A stretch of DNA of 64,000 bases, from assembly GCA_017307505.1 (NCBI GenBank), contig JAFKEE010000029.1, forward strand, positions 147,759 through 211,758. Direction: 5' to 3'. The notes beneath the pieces are model-generated. The model ran no database searches, was not told where the DNA came from, and saw only the letters and a program-made list of their open reading frames with translations. A program made the translations under genes and the position numbers. This document shows positions 36,527-46,755 of this stretch, in pieces. Each line of letters begins with the position of its first letter. Within the stretch, counting starts at the first letter, position 1. This DNA is from Acidobacteriota bacterium (GTDB lineage: Bacteria > Acidobacteriota > Terriglobia > Bryobacterales > Bryobacteraceae).

Positions 36527-37297
36527 CTAGAGGATGGCACGCCTGACGACGCGCCGGAAGGCGAGATACTCGCGCAGGCTGCGGACCCCCATCCTGACCA
36601 TGCGCCATCCCTTCACCGAGGTCTGGCCCGCGGCCCGTGCCGCGTGGGCGACCGGCCGGGACGTGAAGACGCCCTGGCGCGAGGCCAGCACGGACATCAT
36701 CACATTGGGCGCGAACGCCGCGGCCGGAATCAGCTCCAGGTAGCGCCTGACCAGGTCGGCCCGCATCAGCCGGTAGGGCACATTCGGGTCCCGGACGGGC
36801 ACGCCGAAGAGAAAATCGACCAATCGCTCATGCCACTGGCTCAGCAGAATCCGGATCGCCGGGTCGTGCCGGGAGTGGCGGACACCCGTCTGGAACGGGC
36901 ATTCGGCGCGGCGGCTCCAGAAAGCCTGGAAATCGTCGGTTGAGGTCTGGCCGTCGCTGTCCGTCTGGAAGATCCACTCGGAGTCCATGTCCAGCGCAAC
37001 GCGGTAGCCCGTCTGGATGGCCGCGCCGTGACCGCCATTCTGCTGATGGATCACCAGCAATTCCGGATGAATCGCCAGCAACGTGTTCAGAATCTGGCGC
37101 GTACGATCTTTTGACCCGTCGTCCACCACGAGAACCCGCGCATTGCCTACCCGGCCCGCGACGGAGCACCACTGCCCCACAACCTGGGCAATGTTGAGTT
37201 CTTCGTTGTAGGCCGGCAGGACGATCGTCAGGTCGAGGCTCACCAGGCACAGCTCCGGCTCATCCACCGGCGTCCGGAACTCCAGAGGCCCGAACAT
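36527..37297 (-). CDS. Family 2 glycosyltransferase (dolichol-phosphate-mannose-synthase-like)
   Basis: A 256-residue GT-A fold enzyme without membrane helices. LTIVLPAYNEELNIAQVV starts the nucleotide-sugar domain, VLVVDDGSKDRTRQIL follows, and TDSDGQ provides the acidic motif. HQQNGGHGAAIQTGYRVAL and PYRLMRADLVRRYLELIP are typical of the polyprenyl-phosphate sugar transferase group. The acceptor is unknown. It is co-directional with truB. Confidence 0.82.
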   Translation of the reverse strand: MFGPLEFRTPVDEPELCLVSLDLTIVLPAYNEELNIAQVVGQWCSVAGRVGNARVLVVDDGSKDRTRQILNTLLAIHPELLVIHQQNGGHGAAIQTGYRVALDMDSEWIFQTDSDGQTSTDDFQAFWSRRAECPFQTGVRHSRHDPAIRILLSQWHERLVDFLFGVPVRDPNVPYRLMRADLVRRYLELIPAAAFAPNVMMSVLASRQGVFTSRPVAHAARAAGQTSVKGWRMVRMGVRSLREYLAFRRVVRRAIL

Positions 37298-37381
37298 TCG
37301 ACTGGGAATTTGATTTTCGGCGAGATCAACTTTTCATTGTATCGGCCAGCCGCACGGTGCCGCCACGCTAAACTGGGAGGA

Positions 37382-39193
37382 GTGGAAGAGGAAGTCTCCA
37401 GCCGATCGTACGATCTAGGACTGCTGCGCCGCCTGCTGCGGCTGATGCTGCCCTACTGGCGCAGCGTCAGCGTCGCGCTCATCTTTCTCCTCATCAGCTC
37501 CGTCCTGCAGGTCCTGAGCCCGCTGCTGACCAAGATCGCGGTGGACTTATACCTGGCGCCCAACGGACAGCACAGCCTGCCGTGGCTGGAGCAGTGGCTC
37601 TCGGCCAACGCGCGCACCGGCCTGTTACAGCTTTCGCTCATCTATCTCGCTGTCATTGTCGTCAATCTGTTCCTCGACTTCGGCCAGCAGCTGATCATGC
37701 AGTGGACCGGCCAGCGCGCGATGTTCGATGTCCGCAGGAAGCTGATGTCGAGGCTGCAGGCGCTGGATGTGGCCTATTATGACCGCAATCCCGTGGGCCG
37801 CATGGTGACCCGTGTCACCACCGACGTCGACGCCCTGAACGAACTCTTCGCCTCGGGCATCGTCACGCTGCTGGGCGACATCCTGGTGCTGCTCTTCATC
37901 ATGGCCGCCATGTTCAAGCTCAGCATCGGCCTCACGCTCACCATGCTGGTAGTGATGCCGTTCGTCTTCGGCGTGACCGTCGTGTTCCGCCGGGCCGTGC
38001 AGTCCAGCAACCGCCAGATCCGCCTGGCCGTGGCCCGCATCAATTCGTTCCTGCAGGAACACGTCAACGGCATGAGTGTTCTCCAGCTCTTCAACCGCGA
38101 AGCGCGCGCCACGCAGGACTTCGATGTCGTCAACCGCGACCACATGCTGGCCTATCGCGGAGCCATCAACGCCTACGGCTGGTTCTATCCGGCCGTCGAG
38201 TTCCTCTCCATGGTGGCGCTGGCATCGCTGCTGGCTTACGGCGGCTTCCACGTCGACGCCGGCGGTATGTCGCTGGGCGTCCTGGTGGCGTTCTTCCAAT
38301 ACGGCATGCGTGTCTTCCGTCCCATCCAGGATCTCAGCGAGAAGTACAACATCCTGCAGTCGTCGCTGGCCGCCGGAGAGCGCATCTTCAGCCTGCTGGA
38401 CGAAGAACCCGGGGTGGTGGGGCCTGGCAAGCCGGTGCCGGTGCCGGAAAACGCGCCGATCGAATTCGACCATGTCTGGTTCGCCTACAAGGGCGAAGAC
38501 TGGGTGCTGGAAGACGTCAGCTTCCGCATCGAGCCCGGCGAAATCCTGGCCGTGGTCGGCCATACCGGCGCGGGCAAAACCACGCTGGCCAGCCTGCTGC
38601 TGCGCTTCTACGATATCCAGCGCGGCTCCATCAAACTGGGCGGCATCGACCTGCGCTCGTTTGATCCGCGTGCACTGCGGCGCCACTTCGGCGTCGTCCT
38701 GCAGGATCCCCACCTCTTCACCGGTACCATCGGCGGCAACATCCGCCTCGGCTCCGCTGACGTCACCGACGAGGCACTCTCGCTCGCCGCCGACCAGGTG
38801 AACCTGCTGCCGTTCATCGAGGAGTTGCCCGAGAAGTTCGAACACCCGGTCAGGGAGCGTGGCAGCGGCCTCTCCACAGGCCAGAAGCAGTTGATCGGCT
38901 TTGCCCGCGCGCTGGCCCACAATCCGCGCTACCTCATCCTCGACGAAGCCACGTCCAGTGTGGACACCGAAACCGAATTGAAGGTGCGTGCGGCGCTGGA
39001 GCGCATGGTGGCCGGACGCACGTCGATCATCATCGCCCACCGCCTGTCCACCATCCAGCGCGCCGACCGGATCCTGGTCATGCACAAGGGCCATCTGCGC
39101 GAGACCGGCAGCCACCAGGAACTGCTGGCCGCGCGCGGCATCTACTGGAAGCTTTACCAACTGCAGTACAAGGATCAGGAAGTCCGCCGCTAA
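37382..39193 (+). CDS. MsbA-type ABC exporter (permease-ATPase fusion)
   Basis: A 603-residue half-transporter. The first about 320 residues hold six membrane helices (starting LLPYWRSVSVALIFLLISSVLQ). The ATPase domain has Walker A GHTGAGKTT, Q-loop VLQDPHLFTG, signature GLSTGQKQ, Walker B YLILDEATSSVD and the switch IIAHRLSTI. It may flip lipids or export drugs as a homodimer. GTG 37382 follows GGAGG with only one base between, so the start may be slightly off. The stop overlaps that of the convergent acyltransferase. Confidence 0.9.
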   Translation: MEEEVSSRSYDLGLLRRLLRLMLPYWRSVSVALIFLLISSVLQVLSPLLTKIAVDLYLAPNGQHSLPWLEQWLSANARTGLLQLSLIYLAVIVVNLFLDFGQQLIMQWTGQRAMFDVRRKLMSRLQALDVAYYDRNPVGRMVTRVTTDVDALNELFASGIVTLLGDILVLLFIMAAMFKLSIGLTLTMLVVMPFVFGVTVVFRRAVQSSNRQIRLAVARINSFLQEHVNGMSVLQLFNREARATQDFDVVNRDHMLAYRGAINAYGWFYPAVEFLSMVALASLLAYGGFHVDAGGMSLGVLVAFFQYGMRVFRPIQDLSEKYNILQSSLAAGERIFSLLDEEPGVVGPGKPVPVPENAPIEFDHVWFAYKGEDWVLEDVSFRIEPGEILAVVGHTGAGKTTLASLLLRFYDIQRGSIKLGGIDLRSFDPRALRRHFGVVLQDPHLFTGTIGGNIRLGSADVTDEALSLAADQVNLLPFIEELPEKFEHPVRERGSGLSTGQKQLIGFARALAHNPRYLILDEATSSVDTETELKVRAALERMVAGRTSIIIAHRLSTIQRADRILVMHKGHLRETGSHQELLAARGIYWKLYQLQYKDQEVRR

Positions 39194-39693
39194 CGCGGCA
39201 GTTCCATCGCCATCGGAGTAAAGGAAGCTCCGCCGCAGGGCACGGCTGGTCCTAATGCGCGGAAGCCCATGCGCTGGTACATGCGCAGCCGCTCGGTGAT
39301 CCCCGAGATGAGCAGCGTCGCATATCCCTCTGAGATCGCCGTCGCCACCATCAGCTCCAGCAGGCCCAGGAAGAGCATCCGCTTGCGGTACGCAGGCTCA
39401 ATTGCCAGCAGGCGCGCCTCCAGCAGCGGCGCGGGCAGCGTGTCGAGGATGGCTGGATCCGACAGCCGCTTTTCCACCGAGAATGGGCGCTGGGCGCAGG
39501 TGCAGACCATGCCCACCACCCGGTTGCCGGCCAGGGCGACGAAAAAGCGGCTGATGGCTTCGCGGCTGTCGATGAGGCGGCCATTCGCGGTAGGCGGATG
39601 CTGCCTGACCTCTTCGGCAAAGACGCGGTGATTCAGAGAGCGGATCTGATCGTACTCTTCCGCTGTCTCCGCGACTTTGAATACATACGGCAT
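39190..39693 (-). CDS. GNAT-fold acyltransferase (FeeM / PEP-CTERM-associated type)
   Basis: A 167-residue protein resembling N-acyl amino acid synthases and the acyltransferases linked to PEP-CTERM/exosortase systems: YDQIRSLNHRVFAEEVRQHPPTANGRLIDS, then VVGMVCTC and LLEARLLAIEPAYRKRMLFLGLLELM. These enzymes use long-chain acyl-ACP as donor. It follows an MFS gene and aas on the same strand, so a role in acyl-chain metabolism is plausible. The exact product is unknown. Confidence 0.65.
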   Translation of the reverse strand: MPYVFKVAETAEEYDQIRSLNHRVFAEEVRQHPPTANGRLIDSREAISRFFVALAGNRVVGMVCTCAQRPFSVEKRLSDPAILDTLPAPLLEARLLAIEPAYRKRMLFLGLLELMVATAISEGYATLLISGITERLRMYQRMGFRALGPAVPCGGASFTPMAMELPR

Positions 39694-39697
39694 GGCG

Positions 39698-41023
39698 TCA
39701 TGCTTCGTTGCCGGCCTCGAGGGCGGCGCGCTTCACATCCACCTTCATTAGAACTCCAAGACCAAGCAGGAAGAAAACCACCAGGGACAGGATTGCCCAC
39801 TGGTAGCTGCCCGTGAATTGCAGCATGAGGCCGAACAGCAGCGGAGCCAGCCAGCTTGTCCCCTTGTCGCTGATCTCGTAAAGCGAGAAGTACTCAGCTT
39901 CTTTGCCGTGCGGAATCATCAGCGAATACAGCGAGCGGCTCAGGGCCTGGCTGCCGCCCATGACGATGGCCACCAGCGCCGCGGCGACAAAGTAGTCGCT
40001 GGTTGTCTTCACAATGAAGACGCCGCACATCAGCGCGGTCCAGGTGACCAGGCTCAGCACCACGGCGCGGTAGGCGGTCAGCCATTTCGCAAGCAGATTG
40101 AACAGCATCGCTCCGCCGAACGCGACGAACTGGACCATCAGAATCGCCAGCGTGAGCGACTCCAGCGGGATCTTCAGGTAATCGGAACCGTACTGCCCGG
40201 CCAGCGTAATGACGGCCTGGATGGCATCGTTGTAGATCAGGTAGGCGACCAGGAACGTCAGCGTCTGGGGATAATGCCGCATGTCCTTGAGCGTCTGAAA
40301 GAGCTGCAGGAAGCCCTTCGCAAACACATTCTCCCCGGCGGCAGCGGTGCGCTGCGGCTTGCGGTTGCGGATGCCGATCATCGGGATCATCCCGAAAATC
40401 GCCCACCAGGCACCAGCCGAGCCGAGGCTGATGCGGACCGCCATGCCCTTGTCGATCCCAAACGACTCCGCCTTCTGGAACAGCAGGAGATTCAAGGCCA
40501 GCAGGATGCCGCCGCCCAGGTATCCGATACCCCAGCCCTTCGAAGAGACGCCATCCCGTTCCTCCTCCGGAGCCACGTCGTTCAGGAAGCTGTTGTAGAT
40601 CACCACCGAACAGCCAAAGGCGAGATTGGCCACCAGGAACAGAATCCCGCCCAACTGGTAAAGTCCGTCGGTCAGCGCAAACATGGCAATGGTGCTGCCG
40701 GCGCCCAGGTAGGCGAACAAGCCCAGCAGCCGCTTCTTGTTCGGACTGTAGTCCGCCACAGCGCCCAGCATCGGCAGGAAAATCACCTGCGTCAGGACCG
40801 ACAGCGAGATGAGGTAGCTCCAATAGCTGCGCGCATCGATAGTGAGACCCAGTGGGTGAACATGCCCATTGGCGTCGGCCGCGTTTTTAGCCAGCTCCGT
40901 GAGATACGGGCCCAGGAACAGGGTGACGACCGTGCTGGCGAACGCGGAGTTCGCGAAGTCGTACATGTACCAGGCGCGCTGTTCACCGCGGCTGTACTCG
41001 AGCTTAGGCTCGGGACTGTTCAA
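39698..41023 (-). CDS. MFS transporter, UMF1/Atg22-like
   Basis: A 441-residue protein with 12 predicted helices. EQRAWYMYDFANSAFASTVVTLFLGPYL is the signature of the UMF1 group. In enterobacteria aas is paired with the MFS lysophospholipid flippase LplT, and here a different MFS family sits in the same place, so it may do the same job; this is inference. A TTG at 41023 has GGAGG six nt upstream and is preferred over the TTG at 41038. The gene overlaps the end of aas by 20 bp. Confidence 0.82.
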   Translation of the reverse strand: MNSPEPKLEYSRGEQRAWYMYDFANSAFASTVVTLFLGPYLTELAKNAADANGHVHPLGLTIDARSYWSYLISLSVLTQVIFLPMLGAVADYSPNKKRLLGLFAYLGAGSTIAMFALTDGLYQLGGILFLVANLAFGCSVVIYNSFLNDVAPEEERDGVSSKGWGIGYLGGGILLALNLLLFQKAESFGIDKGMAVRISLGSAGAWWAIFGMIPMIGIRNRKPQRTAAAGENVFAKGFLQLFQTLKDMRHYPQTLTFLVAYLIYNDAIQAVITLAGQYGSDYLKIPLESLTLAILMVQFVAFGGAMLFNLLAKWLTAYRAVVLSLVTWTALMCGVFIVKTTSDYFVAAALVAIVMGGSQALSRSLYSLMIPHGKEAEYFSLYEISDKGTSWLAPLLFGLMLQFTGSYQWAILSLVVFFLLGLGVLMKVDVKRAALEAGNEA

Positions 41024-43151
41024 GCTGTGCCTCCACAAGTTGAGTCAATTTGGGATAGTCCTTCTTGCCGGTACCGAGCAGGGGGATTTTGTCGATGTAG
41101 ACGATACGCCGCGGAATGGCCAGCTCCGGAGCCCCTAGTTCGCGAGCGGCCGCCTGCAGCTGATCGCGCTTCAGGTCCTTGTCCTGCGTGCAGAGCACGA
41201 TCATCTCGCCGCGGCCGGGATCGGGCCGGTTCACAGCTCCGTGGATGTGCTTCGGCGAAGCAGTCTCGGCGATCTTCTCGACCACTTCCAGGGAGATCAT
41301 CTCGCCGGCGACTTTGGCGAAGCGCTTGACGCGGCCCCTCAGCTGCAGGAACCCGTCGTCATCGACCACAGCCAGATCACCCGTGGGGTACCAGCCGGGG
41401 CCGAAGACCGACTGCGGCGGCTCCAGCACGCACGGATTCGACTCGCGCCAGTAGCCGAGCATGACGTTGGGCCCCTTCACATGCAGCAGGCCGCCCTCTT
41501 CGATACCCGGTACCTTTTCCAGCTTCCACTCCATCAGGGGCAGGATCTCGCCGACGGTCCCTGCCTTGTAACGCATGGCCGTATTCACCGCGATGACGGG
41601 CGCGCACTCCGTGGCTCCGTAGCCTTCGAGGACGCGCACGCCAAACTTGTCCATGTAGGTATTGCGGATCTCATCGGTGAGCTTCTCCGCGCCACCCAGC
41701 AGCATCTTCACCTTGCGGAAGTCGTAAGGATGGGCTCGCTTGGCGTAGTGCTTGAGGAACGTGGGCGTCGCAAACATGACCGTCGCGTCGCGGTCATAGA
41801 ACAGCTCGGGCACGATGCTGTAGTGCAGCGGCGAAGGATACAGGAACAGCCGGATCCCGCTCACAACCGGCAGCATGAAGCCGGCCGTCAGGCCAAAGCT
41901 GTGAAACACCGGCATGGCCGAGAGGATCTTGTCCGCCCGCGAGACGTCAATGATGCTGAAGACCTGTTCGATGTCGGAGAGGATCGCCCAGTGGCTGAGG
42001 ACCACGCCTTTGGGCTTGCCCTCGGAGCCGGAGGTAAACAGGACCACCGCGGGTTCATCGGGTTTGCTGAGCTTCGTCGCGGCGCGGGGAAACGGCAGCG
42101 CGTAGAGGATCAGCCACAGCTTGTCGCCAAGGGTGAGCCTGGCCCGCAGGTCTTCCAGGAAGACCACGTTCACGCCCTGCAGTTTCTCGACGACAGCGGT
42201 GAGTTTGCCCTTCTCCAGGAACTGGCGCGAGGTGAGGATGGTCTTGACCTTGGCTGCCCGCAAGGCGCTCTGCATTCCGTCGACGCCGGCCGTGAAGTTC
42301 AGCATGGCGGGGATGCGGCGGATGCCGAAGAGTCCGAGAGCCAGGCAGAGCGTGGCGGCGGCGTTGGGCATGAGCACGCCGACGACTTCGTTCTCGGCGG
42401 TGATCTTGGAGACCAGCCGGCCCAGGGCGAGCGAGCCTTTCAGCACGCCGCCATAGGTGAGATCGGCCCCGCCGGCGTCCTCCACCATGTGCCGGCCGCG
42501 GCCGTGCAGTTCAATGGCTTCGAGAAACGCTTCGTGGAGGCTCCGCTTGGGCTTGGAAAGCGCCAGGCAGCGCTGCAGCAGGCGTTGCATCGCTTCGCCG
42601 GCCTTGCGGCGCCGCAGCTTGCCGGAAGGCGCTTCGGGCATGGGAATGACTTCGCCCGGGAAGAACGTGACCTTGATCTTGGGGAAGAAGGCGAGCGGAT
42701 AGTCGCCCTCCATGCGGCTGAAGCCCCTGGCCCGCACGGCGCCATCCAGGATAAACGGCGCCACGGTGGCACCGGTCTTGGCGGCGATGAACGCGGGTCC
42801 ATCGTAGATCTTCATCAGGGAGCCGGTCACGGTGACGCGGCCTTCCGGAAAGATGATGACCTTGCGTCCGGATTCGATGACATCGACGGTGGATTTGAGG
42901 GCAAAGGGGTTCGTGGTGTCGATGACGATGTGATCGGTGACCCGTACGAGCAGCCGGAAAGCGAGCTGCTTCATGACCTGCGAGTGCACGACCCACAGGG
43001 TGTCGTCGGGGAGGATGCTCCACATAATGGGAGCGTCGAGAAACGACTGGTGATTGCCGACGATCAGGGTCTTGGCGGCCTGCGGCAGCGCACCGTGGAC
43101 TTCCACCCGATACAGCAGGCGCAAGAGACCGCGAATCAGAAGTTTAAGCAT
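41004..43151 (-). CDS. aas: Bifunctional 2-acyl-glycerophospho-lipid acyltransferase / acyl-ACP synthetase
   Basis: A 715-residue fusion. The PlsC domain (about 1-190) has the acyltransferase box NHQSFLD and the FPEGR motif. The AMP-binding domain (about 220-700) has VLFTSGSEGKPKGVVLSH, the YGATECAP motif, YPTGDLAVVDDDGFLQLRGRVKR and a C-terminal Lys in LGTGKKDYPKL. Aas in E. coli re-acylates lysophospholipids at the membrane using free fatty acid and ACP. Its neighbours are an MFS and an acyltransferase. Confidence 0.88.
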   Translation of the reverse strand: MLKLLIRGLLRLLYRVEVHGALPQAAKTLIVGNHQSFLDAPIMWSILPDDTLWVVHSQVMKQLAFRLLVRVTDHIVIDTTNPFALKSTVDVIESGRKVIIFPEGRVTVTGSLMKIYDGPAFIAAKTGATVAPFILDGAVRARGFSRMEGDYPLAFFPKIKVTFFPGEVIPMPEAPSGKLRRRKAGEAMQRLLQRCLALSKPKRSLHEAFLEAIELHGRGRHMVEDAGGADLTYGGVLKGSLALGRLVSKITAENEVVGVLMPNAAATLCLALGLFGIRRIPAMLNFTAGVDGMQSALRAAKVKTILTSRQFLEKGKLTAVVEKLQGVNVVFLEDLRARLTLGDKLWLILYALPFPRAATKLSKPDEPAVVLFTSGSEGKPKGVVLSHWAILSDIEQVFSIIDVSRADKILSAMPVFHSFGLTAGFMLPVVSGIRLFLYPSPLHYSIVPELFYDRDATVMFATPTFLKHYAKRAHPYDFRKVKMLLGGAEKLTDEIRNTYMDKFGVRVLEGYGATECAPVIAVNTAMRYKAGTVGEILPLMEWKLEKVPGIEEGGLLHVKGPNVMLGYWRESNPCVLEPPQSVFGPGWYPTGDLAVVDDDGFLQLRGRVKRFAKVAGEMISLEVVEKIAETASPKHIHGAVNRPDPGRGEMIVLCTQDKDLKRDQLQAAARELGAPELAIPRRIVYIDKIPLLGTGKKDYPKLTQLVEAQLEQSRA

Positions 43152-43223
43152 GGGTCAGGATCCAGAGACAATGCCATTCAGAGGCGTTACAGGTCAGTGT
43201 ACGACGAAGGAGTGGGCCGAAGT

Positions 43224-43253
43224 TTGACAATGTGGGGGCAGGCTTGCTACAAA
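43224..43253 (+). promoter_or_regulatory. Promoter of tRNA-Asn
   Basis: A perfect -35 TTGACA at 43224-43229 and a -10 TACAAA at 43248-43253 are separated by 18 bp; the tRNA begins 15 bp later. Confidence 0.65.
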
Positions 43254-43268
43254 GGAATAACCAACTGC

Positions 43269-44566
<1,298 letters not shown>

Positions 44567-44576
44567 GTGTCCCCCA

Positions 44577-44816
44577 CTAGACTTCGACTTTCGTGGCCGT
44601 TGGGCGAGAGCCCGCTTGCGCACGTGCGATCGGCTTCGTCGAACCACCGGTCGGCAAAGAGGCCAACCAGATTTCGATGTCCTCCGGCTTGTATCGCACC
44701 AGGGAGCCTACTTTGATGAACCGTGGGCCGCGTTTCTCCAGCCGCCAGCGGCGTAGAGAGGCAAGGCTCACGTTGAGTTCTTTTGCGACAACATCTTCGG
44801 TGAGAAGGCTGAGCAT
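44577..44816 (-). CDS. AlpA/MerR-type HTH protein (excisionase-like)
   Basis: A 79-residue DNA-binding protein with one winged HTH: LTEDVVAKELNVSLASLRRWRLEKRGPRFIKVGSLVRYKPEDIEIWL. This matches HTH_17/AlpA proteins, which often regulate excision of elements with a neighbouring integrase. It ends 10 nt before the integrase start on the same strand, and GAGG precedes its ATG. Confidence 0.82.
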   Translation of the reverse strand: MLSLLTEDVVAKELNVSLASLRRWRLEKRGPRFIKVGSLVRYKPEDIEIWLASLPTGGSTKPIARAQAGSRPTATKVEV

Positions 44817-44954
44817 ATGGACCTCGTTTCGAGTCGCTCGTGCGCGGTGACAAATGCCGGCCACGAAAGGACTCTACGTCAACACGAGGGCTGAGCACGG
44901 CTGATCGTGACCGCGATGCACTACTCCGCGTGAACAGTTGTTGAGGCCGCGTGT

Positions 44955-45968
44955 TCACTGATTGATCTCACGCTCCAAGGCGGTCAACGTCTCGATGATG
45001 TGGTCGAATGCAGGTGGCTCACCAAAGTTCATCACCGCCATGTCGCGATAGTCCTGCCTCAACGCCGCGAGACGTTCCTCGGTTGGCAGTAGGTGTAGGC
45101 TTCCCGGATGGGCCAAATCGTAGCGCGCCCAGGCCGAGGGGTAGAAGGCTTCTTTGCGACGGACCACCTGGGACAGGAGTTCCATGTCTGCCAGCGCCTC
45201 AGCCTTGACGGAGCTTTGGGCCAGCATGGCGGTGTCGTAGTAGTGGCGCGAGTACCGGCCGGGGAACGGTCGGCCCGGCGGTCGGTGGTGTTCGGCGTGA
45301 AGGATGGTGACCTTCTCCCAAAAGGTCCGCTTGGCGAGGATTGCTTCAACCGTTATTTCCGCGTCGAGGAAGAGTTGCGGGAACTCCTCGGCGGCAAACG
45401 GCCGGATGGTGAATTGATCGCGAGGAACAAACTCGGCGTGCGTGCCCAGCTCCAGAACGACCTGCGGCGTGACGTACGAGAGGCGCTTAGCGATGGCCGC
45501 CGGATACTGGAAACGAACGACGTTGGAGTCCTGCTCGCTGACCGCCAAAGCCCACGCTGGAACCGTTCCGAGTACTTCCTGGCAGCGTGTGCGAAACGCG
45601 GCCAGGAAGTCGCCGCGGATGTAGTGCTGGCACGCCGTCATCATCTCGTCGAGGATCTTTGCACGCTGGGTCTTCGAGATGCCCGCCTGCTTCGGATCTC
45701 TCTTGCCGGTGAAGCCGAGAGCGACATAGTCGACCGCCAGATCGATGTCTTCGGAAAAGCGGTTGATCGCTTGGAAGATCTTCGAAAGCGATGTTCCGCC
45801 TTTGAAAAGCAGTCGTCCAGAGAGGCTGTCGATGGAGAAGAGTTGCTTCAGCACCCAGCAGACCCAGAAGTCCTTCTCGACGACGGCGTCCGGCAGGCCC
45901 TTGCGCGCCGCCGTTTCCGCAAAGACGTCGGCACGCTCACCGGCGGTCATCCGCGCGATCTTGTTCAT
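44955..45968 (-). CDS. AbiEii-type nucleotidyltransferase toxin
   Basis: A 337-residue protein of the AbiEii/AbiGii family (type IV toxin). The DNA-polymerase-beta-like core is LLFKGGTSLSKIFQAINRFSEDIDLAV with GGTSLSK at 57-63 and the metal pair Asp74/Asp76. Related toxins transfer nucleotides to tRNA or other targets and stop growth, some blocking phage. The start overlaps the AbiEi-like antitoxin stop as ATGA. Phage resistance here is an inference from the family. Confidence 0.85.
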   Translation of the reverse strand: MNKIARMTAGERADVFAETAARKGLPDAVVEKDFWVCWVLKQLFSIDSLSGRLLFKGGTSLSKIFQAINRFSEDIDLAVDYVALGFTGKRDPKQAGISKTQRAKILDEMMTACQHYIRGDFLAAFRTRCQEVLGTVPAWALAVSEQDSNVVRFQYPAAIAKRLSYVTPQVVLELGTHAEFVPRDQFTIRPFAAEEFPQLFLDAEITVEAILAKRTFWEKVTILHAEHHRPPGRPFPGRYSRHYYDTAMLAQSSVKAEALADMELLSQVVRRKEAFYPSAWARYDLAHPGSLHLLPTEERLAALRQDYRDMAVMNFGEPPAFDHIIETLTALEREINQ

Positions 45969-46573
45969 GCTGGCTCCTCCGAGAGCTTCTTTGCGATTTC
46001 GTAGATCCATTCCACGCCGAACCGGGTGTCTTTCACGAGCTTGCGTCTCTCGATTGGCGACAGCAGTGCTCGCAACTTCTCCAGTTGACTCGATTCCAAA
46101 CGATCCTTGCCGAGGTGCCGGAGCGCCTGGACGACGAGCGCGGATTTGCCATCCAGCCCGGCCAGCGTCTTGGGCCGGGCGTGTTTGAGCTGAATGACGC
46201 GGCGACCGATTGGGATCTCTTTGTTCGGCCCGTCGGTGAGGTAGACGATTTTGGCGGGGACCTGCGTTGAGAGGCCGAGCAGGTTCGCGGCCCAGACTCC
46301 GTCCGGAACAATCTTCCAGCGCTGCCGCCGGGCGATGGCACGAGCGGCCTCATCAATATCGGGAGTCAACTCTCCGCCGAGTGCCGGATTGATCCTGGGG
46401 ACATCGTAGAGACCGCGCCGCACGCGGCGGATGGCTCCCTGACGCGCCAGTGCCGCGAGCGTCATGTCGGTCATCGCGCGGCTAGCGATGTCAAGGAAGT
46501 CCTTGGCAGAGAAGGCCTGCCCCTTCTCAAGCCGTTTGATCCTGGAAACGATCTGATCCCGCATGGTTTGCAT
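45965..46573 (-). CDS. AbiEi-like antitoxin / transcriptional repressor (DUF6088-type)
   Basis: A 202-residue protein with an N-terminal winged HTH (residues about 5-60: AKDFLDIASRAMTDMTLAALARQGAIRRVRRGLYDVP) and a C-terminal AbiEi-like domain with VWAANLLGLSTQVPAKIVYLTDGPNKEIPIGRRVIQL. AbiEi proteins counter the toxin without binding it and repress their own operon. A palindrome upstream (46597-46619) fits an operator, and a decayed copy of this gene with the same palindrome lies at about 57.0-57.3 kb. Confidence 0.85.
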   Translation of the reverse strand: MQTMRDQIVSRIKRLEKGQAFSAKDFLDIASRAMTDMTLAALARQGAIRRVRRGLYDVPRINPALGGELTPDIDEAARAIARRQRWKIVPDGVWAANLLGLSTQVPAKIVYLTDGPNKEIPIGRRVIQLKHARPKTLAGLDGKSALVVQALRHLGKDRLESSQLEKLRALLSPIERRKLVKDTRFGVEWIYEIAKKLSEEPA

Positions 46574-46619
46574 CGATATCGCTCGCCGTGTGATTTAGAA
46601 AAAGGATACCAGTTTTTCT
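46233..46619 (-). repeat. Left copy of a direct repeat (antitoxin gene 5' part plus operator)
   Basis: This stretch is nearly identical to 56984-57316 in the same orientation, apart from a 58-bp deletion in the other copy. The two copies bracket the two-component/TonB/ABC block. Confidence 0.85.
46597..46619. promoter_or_regulatory. Palindromic operator upstream of the AbiE-type pair
   Basis: AGAAAAA at 46597-46603 and TTTTTCT at 46613-46619 form an inverted repeat 24 bp before the antitoxin ATG. The copy at 57290-57316 keeps it with longer arms, although neighbouring bases differ. Confidence 0.55.
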
Positions 46620-46755
46620 GAGTAATTTCGACAACGGGAAGGCTGACTGTCCCCCTTCGACTCGAAGGTGAATTGGGGAAGAGATCGAGCATCGCCGAGA
46701 GGGAAGGTAGCCGCATCTTCGGTAGCCGAGGCCACTAGCAGCGCGGTCGGAAGTC

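Noticed and set aside
37625..39160. A 511-codon reverse open frame opposite the MsbA-type exporter
   Set aside because: The exporter strand carries all ABC motifs; the reverse frame has none.
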